From NCBI RefSeq assembly GCF_002939785.1, contig NZ_MDEC01000022.1, positions 1 to 64,000 of the forward strand: 64,000 bases of DNA. Reading direction: 5' to 3'. Made by a program: the position numbers and the translations under genes. Shown here piece after piece: positions 36,257 through 45,443 of the stretch. This DNA is from Xanthomonas codiaei. Its GTDB lineage: Bacteria > Pseudomonadota > Gammaproteobacteria > Xanthomonadales > Xanthomonadaceae. The number at the start of each line of letters is the position of its first letter. The first letter of the stretch is position 1. The notes under the pieces were generated by a model. It made no database searches and had not been told where the DNA came from. It saw only the letters and a program-made list of their open reading frames with translations.

Positions 36257-36821
36257 GTCAGGCTGCCTTGCGTGGCGGCTGGCTTGAAGTGATTGGGTAG
36301 CAACGTTGCGGATCAGTTGCAGAGCGGCTGATGTGCGACGTGACTGCAGGGCTCTTGCCCGCCACCCTCGCTGGACACGGCGCAAGTACGTCCTTGCAGG
36401 CGCTGATGCGGCATCCATGCCGCCCAAGGTTCCGCGACGGTAAGCGGGTAAGGATCGGTCGAGTCGGTCGATGCGCATGGCTTTCGATAAAACCGCCAGC
36501 AAACGCTCTGGCGCGGCGCCCTTACCGCTTGCGGGACCGTTGGCGGCATGGATGCCGCCATCGAGCTTCCATGGACGCATTCACGGCGGGTCCCGCAAGC
36601 GGTGAAGGCGCCGCGCCCTCGATGACCTGAGCTTTTGACTACATCCAACAAGCGACGCCACGCCCCGAATCCAATCGTGCGGACGCGGCCTGGAATCCAA
36701 TCCGGCTGCAATTGACGCGTGCCTGGATGTCAGACCGTTCGCTTCTGCAGGAAATTCTGCATGTGCGAGCTGGTCGTTGGCATTCTTCCCGCTCCTGTCT
36801 TATCGGCGCTACCGGGCGATT
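36257..36821. other. Intergenic region with a long inverted repeat
   Basis: About 560 bases without a gene between tex and the convergent hybrid kinase. It holds a ~106-base palindromic element at 36511-36616 (listed separately). Short frames across it are reading through the palindrome. Confidence 0.6.
36511..36616. repeat. Long palindromic intergenic element (28-bp arms)
   Basis: The left arm (36511-36538) starts GCGCGGCGCCCTTACCGCTTG and the right arm (36589-36616) is its reverse complement with two mismatches. A smaller inner palindrome (GGCGGCATGGATGCCGCC) lies in the loop. It has the structure of a non-autonomous, hairpin-forming intergenic repeat; no target-site duplication or transposase is visible. 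Confidence 0.85.
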
Positions 36822-39800
36822 TCACGCCGCTCCATGCACCGCGCGCGTCGGCACCACCAGGCGTTCGATCAGATCGACCAGGCCAGGCGGCTCCACCGGT
36901 TTGCCCATGTGCGCATCGAAGCCGGCCACCACCGCGCGGTCGCGGTCTTCCTCGCGCACGTAGGCCGTCAGGGCGATTGCCGGGATATGCCGCGGCAGCT
37001 CGCCGCCACCGGCCCGCACGGTGCGGATCAGATCGTAGCCATCGCGCACCGGCATCGCGATGTCGCTGACCAGCACGTCGAAGGGAGCCTCGGCCAGGCA
37101 CTGCTCGGCCGCCTCCACCGAGCCGGCGGCCTGTACCTGCGCACCGGCCAGCATCAGGAACTGCATCACCGCCTCGCGCGAATCCTGGTCGTCGTCGACC
37201 AACAACACGCGTACGCGGTCCAGGCGCCCGTGGCAGTCGGGCGGGAGTGGGCCCACCTGGGTCGTGTCGGCCGATGGCGGGCGCAGTCCACTGACACCGT
37301 GCTGGAACGGCAGCACGATGGTGAACAACGCCCCCCGGCCCTCGCCGGCGCTCGATGCGCCCAGGCTGCCGCCATGCAGGTCCACCAGCTGGCGCGAGAT
37401 CGACAAGCCCAGCCCAAGGCCGCCGACGCGGCGCGTGGTGCCGGCATCGGCCTGCCGGAACCGGTCGAAGACATGCGGCAGAAACTCCGGCGCGATGCCG
37501 ATGCCGGTGTCCTGCACGCATAGTCGCAGGCGCCCATCTTCCACATCCAGGCCCACCCGCACAGTGCCGCCCGGGGCAGTGAACTTGAGTGCATTGCTGA
37601 GCAGGTTGCTGAGCACCTGCTGCAGACGTCCGGCATCGCCGAAGAACCACAGCTCGCTGTCGATGGGTGCATCCAGTTCCAGCGCGATGTCGCGGGCGAG
37701 CGCGGCCGGTTGCATCAGGTCCAGCGTGCTGCGGGCCAGGCCGGCGATGTCGAAGTGCTCGGCCTGCAGGCGGATCTTGCCGGACAAGATCGCGCTCATG
37801 TCCAGCAGGTCGTCGATGATCTGCGTCTGCGCACGCGCGCTGCGCTCGATGATCACCAGGCCCTTGCCCAGCGTGTCCGCTTCGAAGCTAGGCGACTGCA
37901 TCAGCCGCGACCAACCCAGGATGGCATTGAGCGGCGTACGCAATTCGTGGCTGAGCGTGGCCAGGAATTCGTCCTTGACCCGGCTGGCATGTTCGGCCTG
38001 GTTGCGCGCGGCGGTTTCGGCCTGCAGCGACAGCTTGAGCTTGGCGTCGACGCGGGTCCGCTCGATCACGATCCCGGCCAGGTGCGATGCGGAGCGTGCC
38101 ATCGCCTGTTCGCGCAGCGAGGGCAGGTGGGTGCGGTCGTAATAGATGTTGAGCGTGCCCAGTACCTGGCCATTGCTGGCCAGGATCGGCGTCACGCAGC
38201 ACGCCACGATGCCCAGTGCCGCCGACACCGCATGATGGCGGCTGAAGCTCGGCTCGGCCTGGATGTCGGTGCAGATGATTTGCCGCCCGATGTGCGCGGC
38301 GCGTGCGCAGGGCGGGCCGTCCGATGCGATCGGCACCGGTTCGAACTGGCCGTGGTACTCCAGCGGAAAATGCGGTGCCGACCCGAAGCTCAGGGTATGG
38401 CGAATCTCATCCAGCACCATCACCGAGCAGTACAGGGGGATCTCGCCGCGCGCTTCCACGCTCAGTGCAATCGCGTCCAGCACCACCGGCAGCGGTGCGC
38501 CGGTGGTGATCAGGCTCAGGATCGCGCGGTCGGAGGCGGTGGCATCTTCGATGTGCTTGCGTTCGGAGATATCGGTGAGCGAGCCGATATGCCCGAGAAA
38601 GCGCCCATCGCTGGAAAAATGCGGCGAGGCGGTGTCGATGCACCAGCGGTACTGGCCGTCGTGGCGGCGCACGCGGTATTCGGCCAGGAATTCGCCACGC
38701 CGTTCCAGCGCCTGTTCGAAGGCCAGCCGTACGCGCCCGGCGTCGTCCGGGTGCATCACGTCCCACCAGCCCTGGTCCAGCGCCTGGTCCTCGCCCTGGC
38801 CGGTGAAGTGGTACCAGCGCGGGTTCCAGTACACGCACGCGCCTTGCGCATCGGCCATCCAGATCATCGCCGGCACCGTCTCGCACAGCGCGCGGAAGCG
38901 GATTTCGCTCTCGCGCAGTTGCTGCTCGAACATGCGGCGATCATGGATGTCGGTATAGGTGCCGATCCACTCGGCAATGCAGCCATCCTCGCCACGTACC
39001 GGCAATGCGCGGATCAGATGCCAGCGCGCTTGGCCATCGTGACGCAGCAACTCGCATTCCATCTCGTACGCCTGCTCACGCTGCAACGCCGTGGTCCAGG
39101 TCTCGCCCGACAGCTGCAAGCCCGCACTGGTGTGGGCCCGATGCCAGGCCGCCTCCTGGTTGTCGGCCGGATCCAGGCCGGTGTACTCGTACCAGCGCTG
39201 GTTGAAATAGTGCGGCCGGCCATCGGGTCCGGCAATGAAGATGATCTGCGGCAGCGTGTCGGCCAGGCGCCGCAGGCGCGCTTCGTTGGCCGCCAACTGC
39301 TGTTGCGCCTTGGCGCGTTGCATCGATTCCCAGCAGCGCGCCGCTACCAGCCGGACCAGTTCGATTTCGGTGGACAGCCAACGTCGTGGGGCGCGCTGGT
39401 GCACGCCGATGGCCGCCACCAGACGGCCATGCTTGTGCAACGGAATCGCCAGCGACGCGCGCAGGCCCGAGCAACGATACTGCTCGACCACGTAGTCCGG
39501 CGCGCCAGGTGCCTTGGCATCGGTGGTGAACCACGGGCGATTGTCCAGCAGCGCATCGCGCAGGCCTTGCGCCGCTTCCAGCGGAAAGTCGCCTTGCAGG
39601 CTGGGCATGTCCTGCACATGGTCGCTGATGACATGCATGGTGCTGCCGTCGGCGGCCGCCAGCCCGAAGGCACAGCGGTTGGCCTGCAGATGCTCGCCCA
39701 GCAGACGCACGCTGGTATCGATGATCTGGCGCGGGTCGGAGACATTCTGCAAGGCGTCTTCGAGCATCAGCAGGAAGCTGTCGCGGCTCTCGCTGCGCCG

Positions 39801-40580
39801 CTGCGCGGTGACATCGAAGCCATGCACCAGGATCGCATCGATCCGGCCATCGCTGTCGCGCATCGGTTGATAGAGGAAGTCGACGAAGGTTTCATCCAGC
39901 GCGCTGCCGGGCGAGCGCTGCAGATAGGCTGTCATCGATTCGCCGATGAAAGGCCGCCCGCTGCGACGCACCTCGTCGAGCAGGCCGAGGTAGCCCTGGT
40001 CGGCGATTTCCGGCATGGCATCCAGCAGTGCGCGGCCCAGTAACGGCCGCTCGCCGACCAGGTCGTGGAAGCGTTGGTTGACGCTTTCGATGACGTAGTC
40101 CGGCCCACGCAGCACCGCCATGAACGCTGGCGATTGGTCGAGTGCCGATGATGCGGCGGGTGCCGCGATGGTGGGGCGGGGCGGATCGATGCCGGCCGCA
40201 GATCCGGCGGCCACATACAGCGTGCCCACCTGCTGACCGTTCTCCAGCACCGGGCTGCTCGACCATGTCGACAGCTGCAGGCCCCCGGATGCGTCGCTCG
40301 GCAGGTCGCCGATTGTCAGCTCGGCAAGCGGCTGGCCGAACGCAACCGGATGCCGTGCCCCCAGGTGCGCAATGCAGGCATCGTTGTAGATGCAGCAGGC
40401 GTGATTGCCCCAGGTCAGCAGCATCGGATGGCGTGCGTGCAGGCAGACCGACAGCGTGGTGCGCAAGGCGACACTGCCGCGCAACAGCGGATCTGCGGCG
40501 CAGGGAGATGCCAGCAGCAAGCTTGCAGTTTCGCTCGTTTCCGGTAACAGGCCGGCAAACGGCGACACGGCAATATCCAT
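36822..40580 (-). CDS. Hybrid sensor histidine kinase (PAS/GAF/PAS/PAS/GAF-HisKA-HATPase-REC)
   Basis: About 1252 residues, all cytoplasmic (no membrane helix). Order: N-terminal PAS-like segment; PAS4 (~residues 150-265); GAF (~270-430, NRCAFGLAAADGSTMHVISDH); two PAS/PAC units (~445-690, with YTGLDP...GTYTDIHDRR and FTGQGED...GSLTDISERK); second GAF (~700-865); HisKA with His877 in LSHELRTPLN; HATPase (DTGIGIAPEFLPHVFDRF, GGLGLGL); C-terminal receiver with Asp1173 in VSDIAMPVRDG. The start at 40580 is the first Met of the conserved frame; the open frame goes a little further. The convergent neighbour at its 3' side is tex. A single-domain response regulator lies 110 bases upstream on the same strand, and the two are probably one phosphorelay unit. 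Confidence 0.9.
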   Translation of the reverse strand: MDIAVSPFAGLLPETSETASLLLASPCAADPLLRGSVALRTTLSVCLHARHPMLLTWGNHACCIYNDACIAHLGARHPVAFGQPLAELTIGDLPSDASGGLQLSTWSSSPVLENGQQVGTLYVAAGSAAGIDPPRPTIAAPAASSALDQSPAFMAVLRGPDYVIESVNQRFHDLVGERPLLGRALLDAMPEIADQGYLGLLDEVRRSGRPFIGESMTAYLQRSPGSALDETFVDFLYQPMRDSDGRIDAILVHGFDVTAQRRSESRDSFLLMLEDALQNVSDPRQIIDTSVRLLGEHLQANRCAFGLAAADGSTMHVISDHVQDMPSLQGDFPLEAAQGLRDALLDNRPWFTTDAKAPGAPDYVVEQYRCSGLRASLAIPLHKHGRLVAAIGVHQRAPRRWLSTEIELVRLVAARCWESMQRAKAQQQLAANEARLRRLADTLPQIIFIAGPDGRPHYFNQRWYEYTGLDPADNQEAAWHRAHTSAGLQLSGETWTTALQREQAYEMECELLRHDGQARWHLIRALPVRGEDGCIAEWIGTYTDIHDRRMFEQQLRESEIRFRALCETVPAMIWMADAQGACVYWNPRWYHFTGQGEDQALDQGWWDVMHPDDAGRVRLAFEQALERRGEFLAEYRVRRHDGQYRWCIDTASPHFSSDGRFLGHIGSLTDISERKHIEDATASDRAILSLITTGAPLPVVLDAIALSVEARGEIPLYCSVMVLDEIRHTLSFGSAPHFPLEYHGQFEPVPIASDGPPCARAAHIGRQIICTDIQAEPSFSRHHAVSAALGIVACCVTPILASNGQVLGTLNIYYDRTHLPSLREQAMARSASHLAGIVIERTRVDAKLKLSLQAETAARNQAEHASRVKDEFLATLSHELRTPLNAILGWSRLMQSPSFEADTLGKGLVIIERSARAQTQIIDDLLDMSAILSGKIRLQAEHFDIAGLARSTLDLMQPAALARDIALELDAPIDSELWFFGDAGRLQQVLSNLLSNALKFTAPGGTVRVGLDVEDGRLRLCVQDTGIGIAPEFLPHVFDRFRQADAGTTRRVGGLGLGLSISRQLVDLHGGSLGASSAGEGRGALFTIVLPFQHGVSGLRPPSADTTQVGPLPPDCHGRLDRVRVLLVDDDQDSREAVMQFLMLAGAQVQAAGSVEAAEQCLAEAPFDVLVSDIAMPVRDGYDLIRTVRAGGGELPRHIPAIALTAYVREEDRDRAVVAGFDAHMGKPVEPPGLVDLIERLVVPTRAVHGAA

Positions 40581-40689
40581 CCAGCATTCCGCCCGTGGCT
40601 TTTCGATGTCTGATTCTAGTGACAACGCGTCCGCTGGCAAACGCAGCTGCCTTCCCGCCGGAAAGGCAGCCGGGCCGCGGCCCGCCAAC

Positions 40690-41070
40690 TCAACTGTCGG
40701 CGCCGCTCAACTGCCGCGCGCGCGACAGCGCATTGACCAGTTCTTCGGACAGGTAAGGCTTGGTCAGGATCACGCCGCGTTCGAAGCCGGCGGGGATGCT
40801 GCCGGTGGCCACGCCCGTGGCCAGCACGAACGGGATGCCGCGCTCGGCCAGCAGGCGGGCTACCGGTTCGCTGGTCTCCCCATTGCCGAGGCGATAGTCC
40901 AGCACCGCGATATCCGGCGCATCGGCCTGGATCAGCTGCAGGGCATCCTGGACTTGCCCGACCGGGCCCACCACCGCCGCACCGATGTGGGAGAGCTGCA
41001 ATTCGAGCAACATGGCATTCATGTCATCGTTTTCGACCACGAGCACCCGAACTCCACGCAACACCGACAT
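40690..41070 (-). CDS. Single-domain response regulator
   Basis: 126 residues, a stand-alone receiver: VVENDDMNAMLLEL (acidic pair), the phosphorylated Asp in IAVLDYRLGNGE, Thr/Ala in VLATGVA and Lys in ILTKPYLSEEL. It has no output domain, so it acts by protein contact or as a phosphate sink. It is transcribed toward the hybrid kinase gene and lies directly before it, so partnership in a phosphorelay is likely. Confidence 0.88.
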   Translation of the reverse strand: MSVLRGVRVLVVENDDMNAMLLELQLSHIGAAVVGPVGQVQDALQLIQADAPDIAVLDYRLGNGETSEPVARLLAERGIPFVLATGVATGSIPAGFERGVILTKPYLSEELVNALSRARQLSGADS

Positions 41071-41191
41071 TGCTTACTCCTTCACCAAGTCAGCCAGTAT
41101 ATCGAGCCTGCTCAGCCGCAGCGCTGCTGACGCCGCTCGCACCTGAATTCGTCAGGCGCGTGGCAACACTGTTCGTTTCATTCGCGAGCCG

Positions 41192-41197
41192 CTATAC
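41192..41197 (+). promoter_or_regulatory. -10 element of tRNA-Leu promoter
   Basis: TATACT 11 bases upstream of the tRNA 5' end; a GC-rich discriminator (gcgcggcc) follows it, as is usual for stable RNA genes. I do not see an unambiguous -35. Confidence 0.5.
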
Positions 41198-41208
41198 TGC
41201 GCGGCCAC

Positions 41209-41295
41209 GCCGAAGTGGCGGAATCGGTAGACGCAGCGGACTCAAAATCCGCCGCCCTTAAAAGCGTGTGGGTTCGAGTCCCACCTTCGGCACCA
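41209..41295 (+). tRNA. tRNA-Leu (anticodon CAA)
   Basis: 87 bases including an encoded CCA. Acceptor arm GCCGAAG...CTTCGGC, long variable arm (class II, as for Leu), anticodon loop CTCAAAA giving CAA, which reads UUG. A terminator follows at 41314. Confidence 0.95.
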
Positions 41296-41313
41296 GATAC
41301 TGCAGTAACAGCA

Positions 41314-41346
41314 AAAGCCCTTCCGGCAACGCCGGAGGGGCTTTTT
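41314..41346 (+). terminator. Terminator of tRNA-Leu
   Basis: AAGCCCTTCCGGC-AAC-GCCGGAGGGGCTT stem followed by TTTTGC. Confidence 0.85.
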
Positions 41347-41840
41347 GCTTCAGGTCGGCCGACAAGGCGTAGCGAGCGGCCGCCTGGCGGCCGCGCAGTA
41401 GGCTTGTAAGCTGCTCGCAGCCGCTCTTGTGCATGCACGGGCGAGGATGCGGTGCCCACGGATGGATCCAGCGTCATGCGGGAGAACCTTGTGCTCGGCT
41501 GCAGCGTGCGCCTGATCGAGCGCTTATCGACACCGCGGACATCACGGTCGCGTAGTCTCCGGCGCGAACCGCGCAAATCGCGCAGATGTGTCGGTGTTGC
41601 CAGGTGGCATCGGTGCGCGATGCGATCCACCGCTCTCGTGCGCTGGATCGCGCAAGGGCACTGGCGTGTGCGCGCAGGTGACGCAGCAGGTGCTGCCAAC
41701 GCGTGGGTCGGTTGCGCGCGTGCGAACGCGGCAACGGCATTGAATCGTCGAGATCGTGTGCGTGTCGGATGACGCTGCAGGCACGCAACCATCACGGCCG
41801 GTGCGTACCTTGAAGCTCCCCCTTCAGGCCGGTGCTCACG

Positions 41841-42017
41841 ATGGACTTCGATGCTTCCCAGCAACTGCGCATTCTGCGCAACATCCACGATACCCAACCC
41901 GTGACGGATGAAGAGGCCAACTGGGCGGTGCGCGCCGGGTATGCCGCACAGGCCGAGGATGGCGATATCGACCTGACGCATGAAGGTCGCAAGGCGCTGG
42001 ATGACGGACAGGCGTAA
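41841..42017 (+). CDS. Small hypothetical protein
   Basis: 58 residues: MDFDASQQLRILRNIHDTQ, then VTDEEANWAVRAGYAAQAEDGDIDLTHEGRKALDDG. It resembles a minimal winged-helix half (helix, then a strand-wing ending LTHEGRKAL as in MarR/HxlR wings). A GTG at 41832 would add three residues. There is no clear ribosome-binding site, and function is unknown. The composition is that of a coding region. Confidence 0.5.
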   Translation: MDFDASQQLRILRNIHDTQPVTDEEANWAVRAGYAAQAEDGDIDLTHEGRKALDDGQA

Positions 42018-42157
42018 CGAATCCTGCTGTCTGCGCAGGTGGCTTGCATGGTCCGCCGCGGATGCCTGCGATCCGGCTGATTGGCACATCGCGCATCCGG
42101 CGCATGTGCTCCGTGCGAGCGGTAAAACGCGCAAGCAGGATTCTTGAGAGGCGTGGA

Positions 42158-42188
42158 TAAAAAAAGCCCCGGCAGTGCCGGGGCTTTG
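42158..42188 (-). terminator. Terminator of tRNA-Ala/tRNA-Glu unit 1
   Basis: Minus strand AAAGCCCCGGCACTGCCGGGGC followed by TTTTTTT. Confidence 0.88.
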
Positions 42189-42194
42189 GATGAT

Positions 42195-42270
42195 TGGCGT
42201 CCCCACGGGGATTCGAACCCCGGTGTCCACCGTGAAAGGGTGGTGTCCTAGGCCTCTAGACGATGGGGAC
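42195..42270 (-). tRNA. tRNA-Glu (TTC), copy 1
   Basis: 76 bases with encoded CCA; acceptor GTCCCCA/TGGGGAC, anticodon loop CTTTCAC giving TTC. Cotranscribed after tRNA-Ala. Confidence 0.95.
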
Positions 42271-42317
42271 GCGTATCAAAACCTCGTTGTCCAATCCAGA
42301 CGGCCTAATGTCTGAAG

Positions 42318-42393
42318 TGGTGGAGCCAGGCGGGATCGAACCGCCGACCTCCTGCATGCCATGCAGGCGCTCTCCCAGCTGAGCTATGGCCCC
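42318..42393 (-). tRNA. tRNA-Ala (GGC), copy 1
   Basis: 76 bases with encoded CCA; acceptor GGGGCCA...TGGCTCC, anticodon loop ATGGCAT giving GGC. A -10-like TATGAT lies upstream (42413-42418, minus strand). Confidence 0.95.
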
Positions 42394-42888
42394 GCGTTGC
42401 TGCGAGCCGGAAATCATAGCGACCCAAATCATCTTTGGGAAGGGGTCTTCGAAAAAATTTGCTGCAGCCGCGATTGCGGCGCAACCGGTGCTCGTCGAAG
42501 TGCGTGTTATCTCGCATTCCTTCGGCGCGCCGATCGCATCAGCGTTATCGCAGTCAAGTGCAAGGCCATCGAAGCTGCGCGTCGGTGGCGGGTTGTCATT
42601 GCTGCACCGTCGGCCTTGCTGCAGGTCCGTGCAATCTGTGTGTGTGCTATCGCGATGGTGTTGCGTGCGATCTCGCTTGCAGCGTAGTGGAGAGATGCGA
42701 GCGAGATCGATGGCGTCGCCGCGAGCGTGTTGCCTAGTGCGCTGCGGACGCCGGGCAGGTGGTATTGCCGTCGGTGACGTACTGCGTGGCGACCACTGAT
42801 CTTGCGCCTCGATGAGGCGAGCCAACCGGATTGTCGTCACGCGTCGATGTGCGCGCTTCATTGCGGGCGAGGAGGAATTTTTCGACGC
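42394..42888. other. Spacer between the two tRNA units
   Basis: About 495 bases with no supported gene. It holds the unit-1 promoter at its left edge (TATGAT on the minus strand at 42413-42418, with TTCCCA 17 bases further upstream). Confidence 0.5.
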
Positions 42889-42889
42889 A

Positions 42890-42920
42890 TAAAAAAAGCC
42901 CCGGCAGTGCCGGGGCTTTG
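42890..42920 (-). terminator. Terminator of tRNA unit 2
   Basis: Same hairpin and T-run as at 42158-42188. Confidence 0.88.
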
Positions 42921-42926
42921 GATGAT

Positions 42927-43002
42927 TGGCGTCCCCACGGGGATTCGAACCCCGGTGTCCACCGTGAAAGGGTGGTGTCCTAGGCCTCTAGACGATGGGG
43001 AC
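42927..43002 (-). tRNA. tRNA-Glu (TTC), copy 2
   Basis: Identical to copy 1. Confidence 0.95.
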
Positions 43003-43049
43003 GCGTATCAAAACCTCGTTGTCCAATCCAGACGGCCTAATGTCTGAAG

Positions 43050-43125
43050 TGGTGGAGCCAGGCGGGATCGAACCGCCGACCTCCTGCATGCCATGCAGGC
43101 GCTCTCCCAGCTGAGCTATGGCCCC
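43050..43125 (-). tRNA. tRNA-Ala (GGC), copy 2
   Basis: Identical to copy 1. Confidence 0.95.
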
Positions 43126-43142
43126 ACGAAACTCAGAACGAA

Positions 43143-43171
43143 ATGATAGCGGCCTGTTAATGTTCGCGCAA
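43143..43171 (-). promoter_or_regulatory. Promoter of tRNA unit 2
   Basis: Minus strand TTGCGC (43166-43171), 17-base spacer, TATCAT (43143-43148), then ~17 bases to tRNA-Ala. It differs from the unit-1 promoter (TTCCCA-17-TATGAT), so the two units have independent promoters. Confidence 0.6.
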
Positions 43172-43224
43172 GCGCTTTTTCATTCCGATTGAGACGACGC
43201 CGGCGTGCGCGTCGAGCGCGCACA

Positions 43225-43686
43225 TTACTTGACGCCGTGCAGGTCGCGCAGCTGCGTCGGCCGCGCGCCGAAATAGGCAGCCAGATCGGCAATGTCCTGA
43301 TCGCTCAGCGCGGTCGCCTGCGCCGTCATCAAGGGGTGCTGACGGTCTCCGCTGCGATACGCCTGCAAGGCATGCGCAAGATAGTCGCCGTACTGCCCGC
43401 CGAGTTTGGGATAGCTGGGGTCGATCGGGGCATTGCCGTCTGCGCCATGGCAGTCCACGCAGCTCTGGCCGGTGGCCTTGCCCTTGGCATGCGCGAGCTT
43501 GTCGCCGGCGTCTGCACGACCGGTAGGCAATCCGGCCGAGGAACTGGAACCGTGTTCGCCGCTGGCATGGCCGGCATCGCCAGCGGAATGATCGGGAGAT
43601 TCGACCTGGGATTGGGAGCAGGCCGCCATTGCGAGGGCAGCGACCAGGGCGATGGCTAGACGCGGAGCGTACAGGGCGTTCGGCAT
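43225..43686 (-). CDS. Lipoprotein cytochrome c (class I/c4-like)
   Basis: 153 residues. A lipoprotein signal (LAIALVAALAMAAC) with the lipid-bearing Cys near residue 22 anchors it to a membrane facing the periplasm. A His- and Ser-rich linker (HSAGDAGHASGEHGSSSS) follows, then a single heme domain: SCVDCH, YPKLGGQYGDYL and a Met in HPLMTAQATALSDQDIADLAAYF that can be the sixth ligand. This is the c4/c5-type half domain. It lies eight bases after a second cytochrome c gene on the same strand. Confidence 0.88.
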   Translation of the reverse strand: MPNALYAPRLAIALVAALAMAACSQSQVESPDHSAGDAGHASGEHGSSSSAGLPTGRADAGDKLAHAKGKATGQSCVDCHGADGNAPIDPSYPKLGGQYGDYLAHALQAYRSGDRQHPLMTAQATALSDQDIADLAAYFGARPTQLRDLHGVK

Positions 43687-43694
43687 GTGGGCGC

Positions 43695-44108
43695 TTATTT
43701 GAGAGTGGACAGGAAGGCGGAGATGTCGGCGATGTCCTGCTCGGAGAAACTCTGCGCCTGCGCCTGCATGGTCGGATGCTTGCGCTTGCCCTGGCGGTAT
43801 TCGGTCAGCGCCTGGGTCAGGTACTGGCTGGACTGGCCCCCGATCTTGGGCACGCGATAACTGGGGTAGGCGTTCTTGTAGCCGGTGACGCCGTGGCAGC
43901 CCTGGCAGGTGTAGGCAAGCAGACGGCCATTGGCCGGGTTGCCGCTCGGTGCGGCAGGCGCCGCTGCGGCAGTGGCTGGCGCTGCCGTGGTGGTGGCAGG
44001 CGTCGGCGTGGCCGGTGTTGCAGGCGTGACTGACGGTGTCGCTGCTGCGCCCCCAAACGGCAGGAAGACGACCAGAGCGAGACAAGCGGCGAGCGGCTGC
44101 GGGCGCAT
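43695..44108 (-). CDS. Secreted cytochrome c (class I/c4-like)
   Basis: 137 residues. Signal peptide (LAACLALVVFLPFGGAAA), a Thr/Pro/Ala linker, then one heme domain with YTCQGCHGVTGY, YRVPKIGGQSSQYL and Met in HPTMQAQAQSFSEQDIADISAFL. It is a paralogue of the following gene, and the two together have the two-heme content of a split cytochrome c4. The likely role is electron carrier to a terminal oxidase. The operon is divergent from the RND efflux genes. The start at 44108 has a weak upstream site. Confidence 0.87.
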   Translation of the reverse strand: MRPQPLAACLALVVFLPFGGAAATPSVTPATPATPTPATTTAAPATAAAAPAAPSGNPANGRLLAYTCQGCHGVTGYKNAYPSYRVPKIGGQSSQYLTQALTEYRQGKRKHPTMQAQAQSFSEQDIADISAFLSTLK

Positions 44109-44313
44109 GGTTTCGTATCCGGAAGACTGATTGAGCGTCCGCACGTTGGGGGCGTGACGGAACCGGACCGAGTATGCCTGCGATTTGGCGCGGCGCAAAC
44201 CGGGTGAATACGCGAAGTTGAACAGACCATGACCTTTGGCGCATTGGCGACATGTGTATCTAGGTGGTCTACTTGCCTACAACACCTGTTCACGCATCCA
44301 CTAGGACACTACG

Positions 44314-45443
44314 ATGTCGCCACTTTCCTTCCTGTCCCGCCGCGGCGGAGCCTGCGCCGCCGCGCTGTTGATGACCACCAGCCTGGTATTGGGCGGTTGC
44401 AAGGCTGGCGACGGCCAGGCCAAGGCAGCGGACGAAAAGAAGGCCGTGGATGCCGTGCCGGTGGAGGCGACCAAAGCCGCGCGCCGCGCGGTGGCTGCCA
44501 GCTACACCGGTACCGCTGCACTGGAGCCGCGTGCCGAAGCGCAGGTGGTGGCCAAGACCTCCGGCGTGGCGCTGGCAGTCATGGTGGAAGAAGGCCAGAA
44601 GGTCTCGGCCGGACAGGCGCTGGTGCGGCTGGATCCGGACCGTGCGCACCTGGCCGTGGTGCAGAGCGAAGCGCAGTTGCGCAAGCTGGAAAACAGCTAT
44701 CGCCGCGCCACCCAGCTGGTGCGCCAGCAGCTGGTGAGCGCAGCCGATGTCGACCAGCTCAAGTTCGACGTCGAAAACAGCCGTGCGCAGCATCGGCTGG
44801 CGTCGCTGGAGCTGTCCTATGCCACCGTGCAGGCGCCGATTTCCGGGGTGATCGCCTCGCGCTCGATCAAGACCGGCAACTTCGTGCAGATCAACACGCC
44901 GATCTTCCGCATCGTCGACGACTCGCAGCTGGAGGCCACGCTCAACGTGCCCGAGCGCGAATTGGCGACACTCAAATCCGGCCAGCCGGTGACCTTGCTG
45001 GCCGATGCGTTGCCCGGCCAGCAGTTCGTGGGCAAGGTGGACCGGATTGCGCCGGTGGTGGATTCGGGCAGCGGCACGTTTCGGGTGGTCTGCGCGTTCG
45101 GCAAGGGCGCCGAGTCGCTGCAGCCGGGCATGTTCGGACGCATCCGCATCGATTACGACCAGCGCAAGGACGCCCTGGTGATTCCGCGCCTTGCGCTGCT
45201 GGACGATGGCGAACCGGCCGTGTTCGTGGTGCGCAATGGCAAGGCCAACCGGGTGCCGGTGAAGCTGGGCTATGCGGAAGGGCCCTGGCTGGAAGTGCGG
45301 CAAGGCCTGAAGGAGGGCGACCAGGTGGTGACCGCCGGCAAGGTGGCGCTGCGCGATGGCACCGCCGTGCAGGTCATCGGCCAGCCGGATCGCAAGCCGG
45401 TTGCAGCTACGGCATCGGCAACCGGCAGCGACGGGAAGCGCTC

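Larger units (their letters stand above)
42157..42393 (-). repeat. Duplicated tRNA-Ala/tRNA-Glu/terminator unit, copy 1
   Basis: About 237 bases that read identically to 42889-43125 wherever compared, including the 47-base spacer between the tRNAs and the terminator. The two copies lie 732 bases apart (start to start), in direct orientation. Confidence 0.9.
42889..43125 (-). repeat. Duplicated tRNA-Ala/tRNA-Glu/terminator unit, copy 2
   Basis: Identical to copy 1 over about 237 bases. The flanking sequence is unrelated on both sides, so the duplicated block ends precisely at the tRNA-Ala 5' end and at the AT just past the terminator T-run. Confidence 0.9.

Noticed and set aside
36331-36630. 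A 99-codon frame across the palindrome
   Set aside because: It reads through both arms of the inverted repeat and has no ribosome-binding site or homology.
37710-40043. A 777-residue plus-strand frame opposite the hybrid kinase
   Set aside because: Shadow frame; the minus-strand protein has complete PAS, GAF, kinase and receiver domains.
42157-43125. Treating the tRNA duplication as an assembly artefact
   Set aside because: The copies have unrelated flanks and different promoters, so a real duplication is more likely, although long reads would settle it.
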